This document shows, piece after piece, positions 45,670 to 54,018 of a stretch of DNA of 64,000 nt. This DNA is from Rhizobium mesoamericanum STM3625. Lineage in GTDB: Bacteria > Pseudomonadota > Alphaproteobacteria > Rhizobiales > Rhizobiaceae. The stretch spans positions 323,664 to 387,663 of the forward strand of contig NZ_HF536772.1 of assembly GCF_000312665.1 (NCBI RefSeq). The letters are read 5' to 3'. The translations under genes and the position numbers were made by a program. How positions within the stretch are numbered: the first letter of the stretch is position 1; every line of letters begins with the position of its first letter. The notes beneath the pieces were generated by a model. The model saw only the letters and a list, made by a program, of their open reading frames with translations, was not told the DNA's origin and made no database searches.

Positions 45670-46320
45670 TCAGACGCCTTTGTAGAGTGCAGCCCCCTGC
45701 ATCAGCACGATCACCTTCGCGCCGATCTTGATCCGTGACGCAAGGTCCACAATGTCGTCATTGTTCATGCGGATGCAGCCAGAAGACACATCAAGACCAA
45801 TGGTCCAGGGCTCTGCGGTCCCGTGGATACGATAGATGGTGTCCTGGTCGCCTTCGTAGAGGTAGAGCGCCCTGGCACCCAAAGGATTTTCCGGACCGCC
45901 CGGCATTCCGGCGGCCCATTTGGCCGCGTTCGGATCGCGGGCCACCATTTCGGCCGGCGGAGTCCAGGTCGGCCATTCCGCTGTCCGGCCAACACGCACG
46001 ATACCGGCCCACCCGAAGCCCTCCCGTCCGACGCCGATGCCGTAGCGGATAGCCTGTCCGCCCGGCTGAACGAGGTAGAGGAAATGCTGGTTCCCGTCGA
46101 TGATAATCGTGCCGGGCGGCTCTGCCGTTCTGAACGTGACGGTCTGCATTCGAAATGCTTCCGGCGCCTGGTTGTTGCGCGCGTAGTATTGGCGGGCCTT
46201 TTTCTTGTCGTAGTTCACCCAGGTATGGGTCTTGGGATCGTAGATCTGCGTTTGCGCCCAAGCCGCGAGGGGACCGAGGAACGCTGCTGCCGCAAGCAAC
46301 GCCAAGACCAGCTTGCGCAT
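45670..46320 (-). CDS. L,D-transpeptidase (YkuD family)
   Basis: Periplasmic peptidoglycan cross-linking enzyme or outer-membrane-protein anchoring enzyme, 216 residues. The ATG at 46320 follows GGAGG by 8 bases and starts a signal peptide (MRKLVLALLAAAAFLGPL, then AAWAQ). The YkuD domain shows IIIDGNQHFLYLVQPGG, the ALYLYEGDQDTIYRIHGT segment with the catalytic His, and the nucleophile Cys in LDVSSGCIRMNNDDIVDL. Alphaproteobacteria encode many paralogues, so the precise role is not determined. It lies between the lipoprotein gene and a solute-binding protein gene, same strand. Confidence 0.93.
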   Translation of the reverse strand: MRKLVLALLAAAAFLGPLAAWAQTQIYDPKTHTWVNYDKKKARQYYARNNQAPEAFRMQTVTFRTAEPPGTIIIDGNQHFLYLVQPGGQAIRYGIGVGREGFGWAGIVRVGRTAEWPTWTPPAEMVARDPNAAKWAAGMPGGPENPLGARALYLYEGDQDTIYRIHGTAEPWTIGLDVSSGCIRMNNDDIVDLASRIKIGAKVIVLMQGAALYKGV

Positions 46321-46364
46321 TTGCTTAGCCTCCTTCGTCTTCACTGGAGATTTGCAGCTTGCCG

Positions 46365-47327
46365 TCATTTCTTCGCCCACCCGTCGACGCGCTTCGCATT
46401 GTCAGCGACCCATTTTTTCGCGTAGTCGAGCGGCGGTACGCGGTCGACTACGAGCGCATAGCTCATCGCGGTCGCCTCCTCTGGCGTCAGATCGACCTTC
46501 TCCAGGAACGCTGCGATATCAGGATGTTTCTTCGCAAAGGCCGCCGCATAGCCAATGCGGAAATTGGCGGCATCCCAAGCGGTTGATGCCGAGGATTTGG
46601 TGATCCAAAGCGGGTCGCTTGGAGCGACGAGCTTCCATTTGCGGGCATCATGTGGCGGCTCGGCAAGGCGAACGATCTTGTGCAAGTCAAAGATGAAGTG
46701 TGGCGCGTAGCAGGCAAAGACCAGAGGCTGGTTCGTCGCGATCGCGATGTCCAGCCCAGCCAGCGCGACTTCCTCTTCCGATTCGACCAGCGTCAGGTTC
46801 TGGGCATAGCCGTAGGTATTGGCCCGCACCCGCTCGATGCCTGTCGAGGCCCATGTTGGCGCGCCGAGCCACATCTCACCCCTGCCATCACCGTCAGTAT
46901 CCAGAATTTTCGTCTTTTCCGGATCCTTGAGGTCGGCGATCGAATTTAGGCCCTTCTCGGCGGCAGCCGGCGTCGCGCAGATGCCCTGCCATGCCGGCAC
47001 GCCATGCTTGGCGAGAACCACCACGCCCTTCTCGGTGACAAAGGTCTTGATGACGTCCTCAAGATTGGGCTGCCAGACCTCCGGTTGGATGTCGACAGTG
47101 CCATTCTCCATGCCATTGAAGGCAAGGAGCGTCCCAAGCTCCTTCACATCGGCATTGAGCCCGAACTCCTTGGCGATGCTGACCTTGAGAATATTTGCCG
47201 TTGCCTGCCCCGAGGGCCAGTTCGGCATTGCAATCACGAGATCGGCGGCAAAGACCGCGCTGCTGATCGTAACCGCTGCCGCAAAGACGAATGAGAAGAT
47301 CCCTGAAAATGCTACGCACTTCATCAT
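46365..47327 (-). CDS. Glycine betaine/choline-type ABC binding protein (OpuAC family), orphan
   Basis: Periplasmic quaternary-amine-binding protein of 320 residues with a signal peptide (MMKCVAFSGIFSFVFAAAVT, then FAADL). The domain shows MPNWPSGQATANILKVSIA, NGTVDIQPEVWQPNLED, GEMWLGAPTWASTGIERVRA and AIATNQPLVFACYAPHFIF, the ProX/OpuAC pattern with aromatic residues for cation-pi binding. Neither permease nor ATPase genes are adjacent, which is unusual; it must use a transporter encoded elsewhere or be a second receptor for one. Start at 47327, with an adjacent second ATG at 47324. Confidence 0.88.
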   Translation of the reverse strand: MMKCVAFSGIFSFVFAAAVTISSAVFAADLVIAMPNWPSGQATANILKVSIAKEFGLNADVKELGTLLAFNGMENGTVDIQPEVWQPNLEDVIKTFVTEKGVVVLAKHGVPAWQGICATPAAAEKGLNSIADLKDPEKTKILDTDGDGRGEMWLGAPTWASTGIERVRANTYGYAQNLTLVESEEEVALAGLDIAIATNQPLVFACYAPHFIFDLHKIVRLAEPPHDARKWKLVAPSDPLWITKSSASTAWDAANFRIGYAAAFAKKHPDIAAFLEKVDLTPEEATAMSYALVVDRVPPLDYAKKWVADNAKRVDGWAKK

Positions 47328-47438
47328 GCCTGCCCCCAAACATGTGAGAAAGGATCGCAGAAATGCACGTCACAGCTTGCAGGCGAACATGCATAAAGCG
47401 CTTACGTCCGTCAAGTCGTACTGACGTTCGCTTGTGGC

Positions 47439-48083
47439 CTACTGAGGGCAGTTGTCGTCCACCCAAGCCCTGGCTCGCGCGGCCATCGTTGCGAGGTGAT
47501 CAGAGATGGAGAAGCCGGAGATTTTCTTGCGCGGAGCAAGGTCGTGATCGCCGTCTTCAAGCCAAAGAACTGATATCGCGGAAGAAAGTGGATAGCTCGA
47601 CACCTCTTCACGCGTTCCAAATTCATCGCGCGTCCCTTGGCAGATAAGGGTCGGTGTGCGCAGATTTTCCAGGTGCGCCGTGCGCAGCTGTTGTGGCTTG
47701 CCAGGCGGATGAAAGGGATAGCCGAGGCACAACAAACCGCAGATCGCGCCTTGCTCGTAAAGGTCGTCGGCGATCATGCTCGCCACTCTTCCCCCCATGG
47801 ATTTACCGCCGATAAACAACGGCCCCGAAGTCGCGAGCGCCTTCACTGCCTCCCGATATTCGGGAATCAGCGTTTCGGCCTTGGGCGGTGGCTTTCGCTC
47901 GCCGGACGCGCGGCGCGCAGCCATGTAAGCGAATTCAAAACGCGCGACGCGGATCCCCTTTGCAGCGAGCGCGTCTGCGGCAGCTGTCATGGACTTTGAG
48001 TCCATCGGGGCGCCGGCACCATGCGCAAGTAGGATAGTGGCTGAAAAATTGGTCGGGCCGATGATCAGAAAGGTCTCGCTCAT
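47439..48083 (-). CDS. Alpha/beta hydrolase (Tex30/KANL3-like)
   Basis: Small cytoplasmic serine hydrolase of 214 residues. It shows ATILLAHGAGAPMDS near the N-terminus, the nucleophile elbow GGKSMGGRVAS, the acid region TPTLICQGTRDEFGTREEV, and the His in LWLEDGDHDLAPRK, which matches the dienelactone-hydrolase-like Tex30/KANL3 group. The start at 48083 (MSETFL) was preferred over 48119 because the upstream 12 codons lack family similarity. The substrate is unknown. It is probably monocistronic. Confidence 0.88.
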   Translation of the reverse strand: MSETFLIIGPTNFSATILLAHGAGAPMDSKSMTAAADALAAKGIRVARFEFAYMAARRASGERKPPPKAETLIPEYREAVKALATSGPLFIGGKSMGGRVASMIADDLYEQGAICGLLCLGYPFHPPGKPQQLRTAHLENLRTPTLICQGTRDEFGTREEVSSYPLSSAISVLWLEDGDHDLAPRKKISGFSISDHLATMAARARAWVDDNCPQ

Positions 48084-48143
48084 TGCGATGTCATAGCGCA
48101 ACAGGCGAAATCTCACCATATCGCATGAGCGAGTTGATATCAG

Positions 48144-48341
48144 TCAGTGGAATTTCGGCATGTCGGGAAGCGCCGAGAATTCTTCGCTGATCATTTCGCT
48201 GATGGCAACCAAGATCTCTTTGCGCGAAAAACCCGACCACTCGAGTTGCTGGATCATTTGGTCGAGGTCCAACTCGAGTTGACCGCGACAGCACGCCACC
48301 CGATCGGCAGAAACGAGGAGAATTTCTTCAAGAATCAGCAT
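48144..48341 (-). CDS. Small hypothetical protein, 65 residues
   Basis: Not recognised as a named family. The ATG at 48341 follows AGGAG by 7 bases. The product MLILEEILLVSADRVACCRG and onward is amphipathic and helical (QLELDLDQMIQQLEWSGFSRKEILVAISEMISEEF), without membrane segment or signal peptide. The good ribosome site and balanced composition argue that it is real; the open frame continues upstream to 48503 but that part looks random. It lies 61 bases from the hydrolase gene, same strand, with which it may be cotranscribed. Confidence 0.6.
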   Translation of the reverse strand: MLILEEILLVSADRVACCRGQLELDLDQMIQQLEWSGFSRKEILVAISEMISEEFSALPDMPKFH

Positions 48342-48719
48342 CGCTTCGCTCCTATTTAGGGAAGCAACCGGCGACCACGCTAAATGTTCCAACAGCAACC
48401 TGCGACATTCCTGCTTCGCAGCCGCAAGATAAACATACAAACCTGTCGAGATATGCACTGAAACTCTGCACCAGACCTTTTGTAAGGCGAATCTTGATGC
48501 CATCAGCGCGGGCCCTCTCGCGACGAAACCAGGCGCGAGTGCTGCGCTCCCCCGGCGACCCGAGGGTTTACTCGCAGAAACCTTTGCGTCGCAAGTTCAA
48601 CAAGTCGCCAGCCTTGAGCGGCCAACGATTTATATTGCAACCACCTGAATTAAAAGCTCTAATATATAGTTACATGCAATACGAGACTGAGCGACACGAA
48701 CAGTCTGAGGGCGCCTGCA
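48342..48719. other. 378-base intergenic region
   Basis: No convincing gene. The right end (about 48625-48690) is AT-rich, with runs such as AATTAAAAGC and CTAATATATAG, and is the likely promoter region for the gene at 48720. The left part is GC-rich with no repeat or clear signal seen. Confidence 0.5.
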
Positions 48720-50525
48720 ATGCAAAGTTCGCGAGCAAGCAGGGATGGGGCTGCCAATCCCACGGTCAAAGAAGTACGTGACCAAATCGAGCGCATCCTT
48801 TCCAGTGGCGAGTTTCATGCCCCCGATCGAGGCCGGCGATTTCTCGAGTTCATCGTCGAGGAAACCCTTTCAGGCCGCGCTGACTACCTGAAAGCATACA
48901 CGATTGCCCAAGAGGTCTTCGCGCGGGATACCTCTTTCGACGCTCAGAACGATCCGGTCGTCAGAATCGAGGCAGGCCGAATCCGCAGGGCGCTCGAACG
49001 CTACTATCTGGTGGCCGGCTCCGCAGACAACGTTGTCATTACGATACCGAAAGGCGGCTATGTGCCATCCTTCGACTACGCCGAAGGCCCAGGTGATCCC
49101 GCCCTTCAAGCGACATCCGATCCGGGCCCGCCTCTCTCACCGGGACTGACCGCCGAACCGGCGCCTATAGCCGTACGACCCGCCGCCCCCCGCCAGTTGA
49201 GCCGGTTCTGGTATGCAATACCCACGTCTCTGGTGATTGTCGGGATCGCCAGCTTCCTCCATACGCCGCTATTTTCCGTTATTACTACTTCGCCCCTGCC
49301 CGCATCTGCTGTTTCAAGTGACACAGAGCTACCCAGGATCATCGTAGAGCGATTCCAAAGCGTTCCCGGAAAGAATGCCTCGGCAGATATCGCGCAAGGC
49401 CTCACGGACGAAGTCGTTGGTCAACTCACAAAGTTCAAGGAGATCCTCGTAATTGCCCCTGGCGTAGGACAGGAATCCGACACGCGGGGGCCGCAGTTCG
49501 CGCTACAAGGGGGCGTTCGCCTAGAAGACGACATAGTGCGACTGATCGCACGGCTAGTCCGCAAGGCCGATGGCGCGGTTCTCTGGGCAAACAACTACGA
49601 CGCCGACCTTCGCGATCGGAACTTGCTTGAAGTGGAAGCCGACGTCGCGCAAAGCATCGCGACTGCTGTTGCGCAGCCATATGGCGTCATCTTTCAACCT
49701 TATGCCAGGGGCGGTGCGAAGCCCGATAGCGGAGATTGGGAGGCCAACGCATGCGCACTCTCGTACTATGCGTACCGGGCCGAGCTCGATCCGCGGAAGC
49801 ATGCCGCCGTGCGAGATTGTCTGGAGAGGGCGACCAAGCGACTTCCGACCTATTCTACCTATTGGGCCCTTCTTTCGCTGACCTATCTCGATGAGGTGAG
49901 GTTCCAATATAAGCTTAGAGCGGAGTCGCCGCGTCCGCTTGCGCTCGCGGTCGATGCTGCCAAGCGAGCCGTGGACCTGGACCCACAGAACGCGCGCGGA
50001 TTGCAGGCATTGATGTTGGCCAACTTCTTCAGCAACGATGTTAACGCCGCGCTGAGGGCGGGGGCTGCCGCTTATGCCATCAATCCGAACGATACGGAAG
50101 TTGCAGGCGAATACGGCTTTCGGCTTGCAATGTCCGGGCATTGGGAAACAGGCTGTGAACTGATCTCCAGTGCCATCAGCCGCAATCCTGGTCCCAGAGG
50201 ATATTACGAGGTCGGTATGGCATTGTGCGCCTATATGAGAGGAGAAAACCAGGCAGCCGAACTCTGGGCTCGCATGGCGGACTTGAAGTATAATCCTATG
50301 CATCATCTCGTTTTGCTGGCGGTTCTTGGCGCGTCAGGTAAGCTTGATGAGGCACACCGCGAGCAGGATTGGCTACGCACGAATGCTCCGCTACTTCTCG
50401 AAAACATCCGCGAGGAAGTGGCTTTGCGCCTCCACCGGCCACAAGACCAGGAGCATTTCCTTGATGGGCTCAAAGCCTCCGGCGTCGCGATCCCTCCTGT
50501 CGATGGCATGATCGGCAGCCGATAG
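48720..50525 (+). CDS. Membrane protein with HTH-like N-terminus, TolB-N-like domain and TPR repeats
   Basis: Protein of 601 residues, often annotated in rhizobia as 'adenylate cyclase', but no cyclase catalytic domain is present. Residues 15-115 are a conserved wHTH-like cytoplasmic domain (FLEFIVEETLSGRADYLKAYTI, DPVVRIEAGRIRRALERYY, IPKGGYVPSF). One membrane helix (FWYAIPTSLVIVGIASFLHT) follows at about 165. Then comes a TolB-N/FlgO-like domain (IAQGLTDEVVGQLTKFKEIL, FALQGGVRLEDDIVRLIARL, VLWANNYDADLRDRN) and, from about 330, TPR-type helices (KRAVDLDPQNARGLQALMLA). The layout suggests a CadC-like one-component membrane regulator, but DNA binding is not shown. Start at 48720 with GAGGG upstream. 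Confidence 0.75.
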   Translation: MQSSRASRDGAANPTVKEVRDQIERILSSGEFHAPDRGRRFLEFIVEETLSGRADYLKAYTIAQEVFARDTSFDAQNDPVVRIEAGRIRRALERYYLVAGSADNVVITIPKGGYVPSFDYAEGPGDPALQATSDPGPPLSPGLTAEPAPIAVRPAAPRQLSRFWYAIPTSLVIVGIASFLHTPLFSVITTSPLPASAVSSDTELPRIIVERFQSVPGKNASADIAQGLTDEVVGQLTKFKEILVIAPGVGQESDTRGPQFALQGGVRLEDDIVRLIARLVRKADGAVLWANNYDADLRDRNLLEVEADVAQSIATAVAQPYGVIFQPYARGGAKPDSGDWEANACALSYYAYRAELDPRKHAAVRDCLERATKRLPTYSTYWALLSLTYLDEVRFQYKLRAESPRPLALAVDAAKRAVDLDPQNARGLQALMLANFFSNDVNAALRAGAAAYAINPNDTEVAGEYGFRLAMSGHWETGCELISSAISRNPGPRGYYEVGMALCAYMRGENQAAELWARMADLKYNPMHHLVLLAVLGASGKLDEAHREQDWLRTNAPLLLENIREEVALRLHRPQDQEHFLDGLKASGVAIPPVDGMIGSR

Positions 50526-50626
50526 TCCGCGCGTAATATACCGTATGCTACCCTATCCGACGCGTATTTTACTGCCGTAACGATCGTACTCACCTTATCC
50601 TTTGGAAAACTTTGGAGGACATGGCG

Positions 50627-51091
50627 ATGACTGCAAGCGAGACGACACCTCAGTCGATGACCAGTGCCGAAGACCTGCGCAAGCGCGCGCTTGAACTTCA
50701 ACTCGCGGAGATGGAACGCGACGAAAAGATCAAGGCCCGCGAGGCCCAGAAACATTCTGAGTTCATCGAGGATTTTTTTCAGAAGCACATCAGCGAGACA
50801 GAGCGCGCGGTCATCAAACGCCTAGTGACGAAGGCCGCGGCGGACGGAAAATACGAGGCAATGGTATACAGCTTCCCGTCTAGCCTCTGCTCGGACAGCG
50901 GTCGAGCCATCAACAACAACCTGCCCGGCTGGCAGAATACCCTGCAGGGGAAGGCGAAGGAACTCTACGATCTGTTCGAAACGCTCGCCAAGCCCCAGGG
51001 CTACGGGCTGAAGGCGATGATCATCAATTTCCCTGGAGGCATTCCCGGCGACGTCGGTTTCTTCCTGACCTGGGAGCCGCCCGTCGAGTAA
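50627..51091 (+). CDS. Hypothetical protein, 154 residues
   Basis: Not recognised. The ATG at 50627 lies 8 bases after GGAGG; an ATG at 50621 is too close to it. The N-terminal third is charged and probably coiled coil (AEDLRKRALELQLAEMERDE then KIKAREAQKHSEF); the rest looks globular (YSFPSSLCSDSGRAINNNLP, GYGLKAMIINFPGGIPGDVG, FFLTWEPPVE). No signal peptide or membrane segment. A bidirectional terminator follows at 51195. It lies 100 bases after the TPR protein gene and could be part of the same transcript. Confidence 0.75.
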   Translation: MTASETTPQSMTSAEDLRKRALELQLAEMERDEKIKAREAQKHSEFIEDFFQKHISETERAVIKRLVTKAAADGKYEAMVYSFPSSLCSDSGRAINNNLPGWQNTLQGKAKELYDLFETLAKPQGYGLKAMIINFPGGIPGDVGFFLTWEPPVE

Positions 51092-51194
51092 CGCGAGCGC
51101 AAGCGAGTCAGAGATCGATTTACCCGATCGTGAGGACCAAACGTTGGCCTCGGCCTTCCGGCTGCCCCGACTTCATGCGGAACGATCACGACAA

Positions 51195-51218
51195 AAGCCG
51201 CGCATTTCCGCGCGGCTT
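51195..51218. terminator. Bidirectional terminator between convergent genes
   Basis: AAGCCGCGC (51195-51203) and GCGCGGCTT (51210-51218) with a 6-base loop, preceded by an A-run and followed by CTTCT, between the stops at 51091 and 51249. Confidence 0.75.
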
Positions 51219-51248
51219 CTTCTGCCCCATTTGTAGAGTCCCTCGATA

Positions 51249-52184
51249 TCAATCACGGACGACAGTCCAGTTGTCGTCTGGGTTAAACTCTTTTATCGCT
51301 GCAGCGCTCTGCTCCGTCTGCGGTCCAAGGTCCCGCTGATAAATGATATTAGCACCGTTGACGATGAAGGTTTGGACCCCGGTCACACGATACTTGACCG
51401 GCCAGGCGATCAGCGCGAAACCACCTGTCATGTTGCCGTTGACGATATAACTCTGCTTTCCGCCGATCACGTTGGCGCCCTGGCCCGTCAGGATGCGATA
51501 GCGGTAGCCATAGTAGCCTTCGCCGTGCTTCGCCTTGCTGAAGGCCGCCGTTTCGATCAGAGGTCCCGCCGGACTTTCCTCTCCAAAAGCGCCGGGCTCC
51601 CAATATAGACCATCGCGTTTCCCCGGGCTGCTGATCAACTTCTGTGCGAATTCGTAGAGACCGTCTTCGTCCTCATCTATTTGCGCGTAGGTGTATTGGG
51701 CGTTCACATAGTCGTGCATGGTTTGGATCGTAGAGAGTTCGTTCTGACCGACGCGCCGATTGACAATCTCCTGCAGGCCGACTTCCCTATCGAATGCCCA
51801 TTTGCCCTCCTTGTTTTTCGAAAGGGGAAATGGCAGCGGCCACAGGAGATCACCGACCAGCACCACCTTACGATCGTTGAGGTCCTGCAACCGCAGTTGC
51901 CGTGCGGCACCCTCGCGGATTGCGCCGTAGCTCATCATGGCCTCGTTGCTGGATCGCAGCTTGGCCGCATTCAGACCGAGAAGGCTAGCCAAGCCATCAA
52001 CGTCATTGGCGCTCAACACGGTCTTCAGGCGTTCAATCGCTGCCGACGGGTCATCAAATGACGGCGGCGTCCCAGCCTCGAACTCATGAAGATCTGTCTG
52101 GGTTTGCGATATCGATGGGGCTGCCCACGCCAGGGAGAGAGCCGTTCCGAGCACCAGCGGGATCAATTTCAACTGTGGTCTCAT
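51249..52184 (-). CDS. DUF2950 exported protein
   Basis: Exported protein of 311 residues with a signal peptide (LIPLVLGTALSLAWAAPSIS). The mature part has the DUF2950 pattern: DPSAAIERLKTVLSANDVDG, GKWAFDREVGLQEIVNRRVG, NELSTIQTMHDYVNAQ, DEDGLYEFAQKLISSPGKRD, GLYWEPGAFGEESPAGPL, and GYYGYRYRILTGQG. The function of the family is unknown. It lies 34 bases after the DUF3300 gene, a pairing also found in other Proteobacteria, which suggests that the two act together in the periplasm or on the surface. Confidence 0.88.
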   Translation of the reverse strand: MRPQLKLIPLVLGTALSLAWAAPSISQTQTDLHEFEAGTPPSFDDPSAAIERLKTVLSANDVDGLASLLGLNAAKLRSSNEAMMSYGAIREGAARQLRLQDLNDRKVVLVGDLLWPLPFPLSKNKEGKWAFDREVGLQEIVNRRVGQNELSTIQTMHDYVNAQYTYAQIDEDEDGLYEFAQKLISSPGKRDGLYWEPGAFGEESPAGPLIETAAFSKAKHGEGYYGYRYRILTGQGANVIGGKQSYIVNGNMTGGFALIAWPVKYRVTGVQTFIVNGANIIYQRDLGPQTEQSAAAIKEFNPDDNWTVVRD

Positions 52185-52218
52185 GCTTTATCTCCGGAAA
52201 TCTGAATAGCTGAACACC

Positions 52219-53667
52219 CTATCGCCGGCCGCCACCGCCACGACCACCGCCACCTCGACCGCCGCCGCCTCGACCGCCGCCGCCGTGCGGCATCGGGCGG
52301 GAGCGTTGAGCGGAGGGACGTGGGCCGCCGCGTTGCCCGCCTCCCATGCTCTGTCCGCCTCGCTTGGAAGCCACTGCTTCTCGCCGGCCAGATTGCACAT
52401 TGCCGAGGGCACTTGGCTGGCGTGGACGATTGTCAGCCCGCGCCGCCATCTTCGGTGCAGCTGGCTTGTTCTTGACTGCCGGCTTCGATGGACGATTGGC
52501 AGCGTTGCCCGGTCGGTTGGCTCCGCTCCCTGGGCGGGCATCCGCGCGGTTGGCAATATTGCCTGGTCGGGTATCCGGGCGAGATACGCCCGGGCGGTCA
52601 GCGGCAGCGTTGCCCGCTCTCGGATTTCCCTTCAGGCCCTCCGCCGTGCTCTTGCGGATGTCGTCAGCGCGAGCGCTAACATTTCTGGCTCCCTCGCCGC
52701 GGTTCGCCTGCCGCTCGCCCACCTTGTTCTGGAGTCGGTTTCGATTGTCTGACTGCAGACTGGATTTGATTGCCGAGCGATCGATGTTGGCGAGTTGATT
52801 CCTGTCGATATTCAGCTTGCTGCGATCGACCTTCGTCCAGTCGACATCGTTCCAGTTGACCTTGCCGTTGAAATTTCGGTCGTTGAAGCAGTTGTTGCAG
52901 TCGATATCGAGATCACCGCCCCAATTGCCACCCCAGACACCCCAATCGTCCCAGTTGACGATGGCTGCCCAGGCGACACCGGTCACCGCCGCGGCGAAGA
53001 ACCCCGCCCCAGGATAATAATAGTTGTCGTAATAGTCTGGATAGTACGAGATTGGCTCAACCGTATAACCCGGTTCGTAAAGCATCTCGGGAGGATACTG
53101 CGGAATGTACACCTTCTCCGGGTCGGTCGGACGAATGACGATGTTCTCGTTTTCCGTGACAACCGTGACCTTGTCGTCCGTTTTGATGATGTTCTTCGCG
53201 ACAGCTTCGTCGCGAAGCTGCTGGATAGCGATCAACACGTCCTTTTGCTGATTGTTCAGCGCGTCCGCGAGCAATTGGGTCCAATCGAGATCATCGCTCA
53301 TCATCTTGACAATTTCGGGATAGTTCAGGAGCGAGATAACACTGCCATCCCAATCGTCTTTTGGTTTGAGATTGGCATCTTTCTTCTTGGCCTCCAAGAA
53401 GCGCTGAGCTTCGATGATCTGCAGCGGAAACAGCGATGCTGCCGAAACGGCCGCCACGAGCTCATCCGGATAAAGCGCGATGCGGGCAACAAGCACTTCG
53501 AGTTCATCCTCCGAGAGGAGATCCGATTCCGGTTTTGTCGTCTCTGTCGAAGCAGGTTTCGGTGTAGGAGTTGCTGTCTGTGAATACGCCGGTGGTCCGG
53601 GATGCATGGAAATGATTGCCAGGACCGAAAGCCCCGCAAGCAACCTGAAGGATCTCGCTTTCATCAT
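52219..53667 (-). CDS. DUF3300 exported protein with low-complexity Arg/Gly/Asn tail
   Basis: Exported protein of 482 residues. The ATG at 53667 follows GGAGG by 7 bases, and a signal peptide (LLAGLSVLAIISMHPGPPAY) follows. Residues 50-215 are the DUF3300 domain (LVARIALYPDELVAAVSAAS, WDGSVISLLNYPEIVKMMSD, VYIPQYPPEMLYEPGY). Then come a Tyr/Trp/Gly-rich stretch (YYPDYYDNYYYPGAGFFAAA), Asp/Asn-rich repeats (WNDVDWTKVDRSKLNIDRNQ) and a long basic tail rich in Arg-Pro-Gly and Ala-Asn-Arg, ending in four GGGGR units. The tail predicts disorder and possible binding to acidic polymers. Operon with the 53704 gene and DUF2950. Confidence 0.88.
   Translation of the reverse strand: MMKARSFRLLAGLSVLAIISMHPGPPAYSQTATPTPKPASTETTKPESDLLSEDELEVLVARIALYPDELVAAVSAASLFPLQIIEAQRFLEAKKKDANLKPKDDWDGSVISLLNYPEIVKMMSDDLDWTQLLADALNNQQKDVLIAIQQLRDEAVAKNIIKTDDKVTVVTENENIVIRPTDPEKVYIPQYPPEMLYEPGYTVEPISYYPDYYDNYYYPGAGFFAAAVTGVAWAAIVNWDDWGVWGGNWGGDLDIDCNNCFNDRNFNGKVNWNDVDWTKVDRSKLNIDRNQLANIDRSAIKSSLQSDNRNRLQNKVGERQANRGEGARNVSARADDIRKSTAEGLKGNPRAGNAAADRPGVSRPDTRPGNIANRADARPGSGANRPGNAANRPSKPAVKNKPAAPKMAARADNRPRQPSALGNVQSGRREAVASKRGGQSMGGGQRGGPRPSAQRSRPMPHGGGGRGGGGRGGGGRGGGGRR
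52225..52284. repeat. Four tandem 15-base repeats encoding GGGGR
   Basis: Near-identical 15-base units (CCACCGCCACGACCA-like on the plus strand) code for (Arg-Gly-Gly-Gly-Gly) x4 at the extreme C-terminus of the DUF3300 protein. Such repeats readily change copy number by slippage. Confidence 0.75.
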
Positions 53668-53703
53668 GCATCGACCTCCGAAAAAAATAACTTGAATGAA
53701 TGC

Positions 53704-54018
53704 TTACCGCGGCTTGGGCCTTGCCTCGCTCCACCGCTTGAGCATGACTATTTTCGATTGGGAGAGCGCATCGCCGATTTCCGCGACGAGCGCATCAACC
53801 AGGCTCGCGTACTCCTGCCGCCGCGTCTCTCTGACATTGTCCGGAAGATACTCGACACGCGCCAAAGTCTCGGCGGCGGCAGCGAGGTCTTCGCACATGC
53901 TGCGGAACGTTTCGTTTATTTGGAAGAGCTGGCGTACCCTCCCTGCCTGCTCAGGGAACCGCGCCTCGGTAATCTCGAGGGCGGACGAGTGTGTCGAATT
54001 GCTTTCTCCCGACGTCAT
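53704..54018 (-). CDS. Hypothetical protein, 104 residues
   Basis: Not recognised. The ATG at 54018 has a GGGGGG stretch 4 bases upstream; an ATG six codons earlier has no site. The product is hydrophilic and mostly helical (PEQAGRVRQLFQINETFRSM, CEDLAAAAETLARVEYLPDN, VRETRRQEYASLVDALVAEI), with no signal peptide. It lies 36 bases before DUF3300, same strand, so it is probably the first gene of that operon. It may be cytoplasmic, unlike its two exported neighbours. Confidence 0.65.
   Translation of the reverse strand: MTSGESNSTHSSALEITEARFPEQAGRVRQLFQINETFRSMCEDLAAAAETLARVEYLPDNVRETRRQEYASLVDALVAEIGDALSQSKIVMLKRWSEARPKPR

Noticed and set aside
47439..48341. Toxin-antitoxin or defence module around the small 65-residue gene
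   Set aside because: The neighbour is an ordinary alpha/beta hydrolase and the small protein shows no antitoxin or toxin motif.
52200..52720. CRISPR-like or satellite array from repeated sequence
   Set aside because: The repeats are in frame and encode the low-complexity Arg/Gly/Pro/Asn tail of the DUF3300 protein; there are no spacers.
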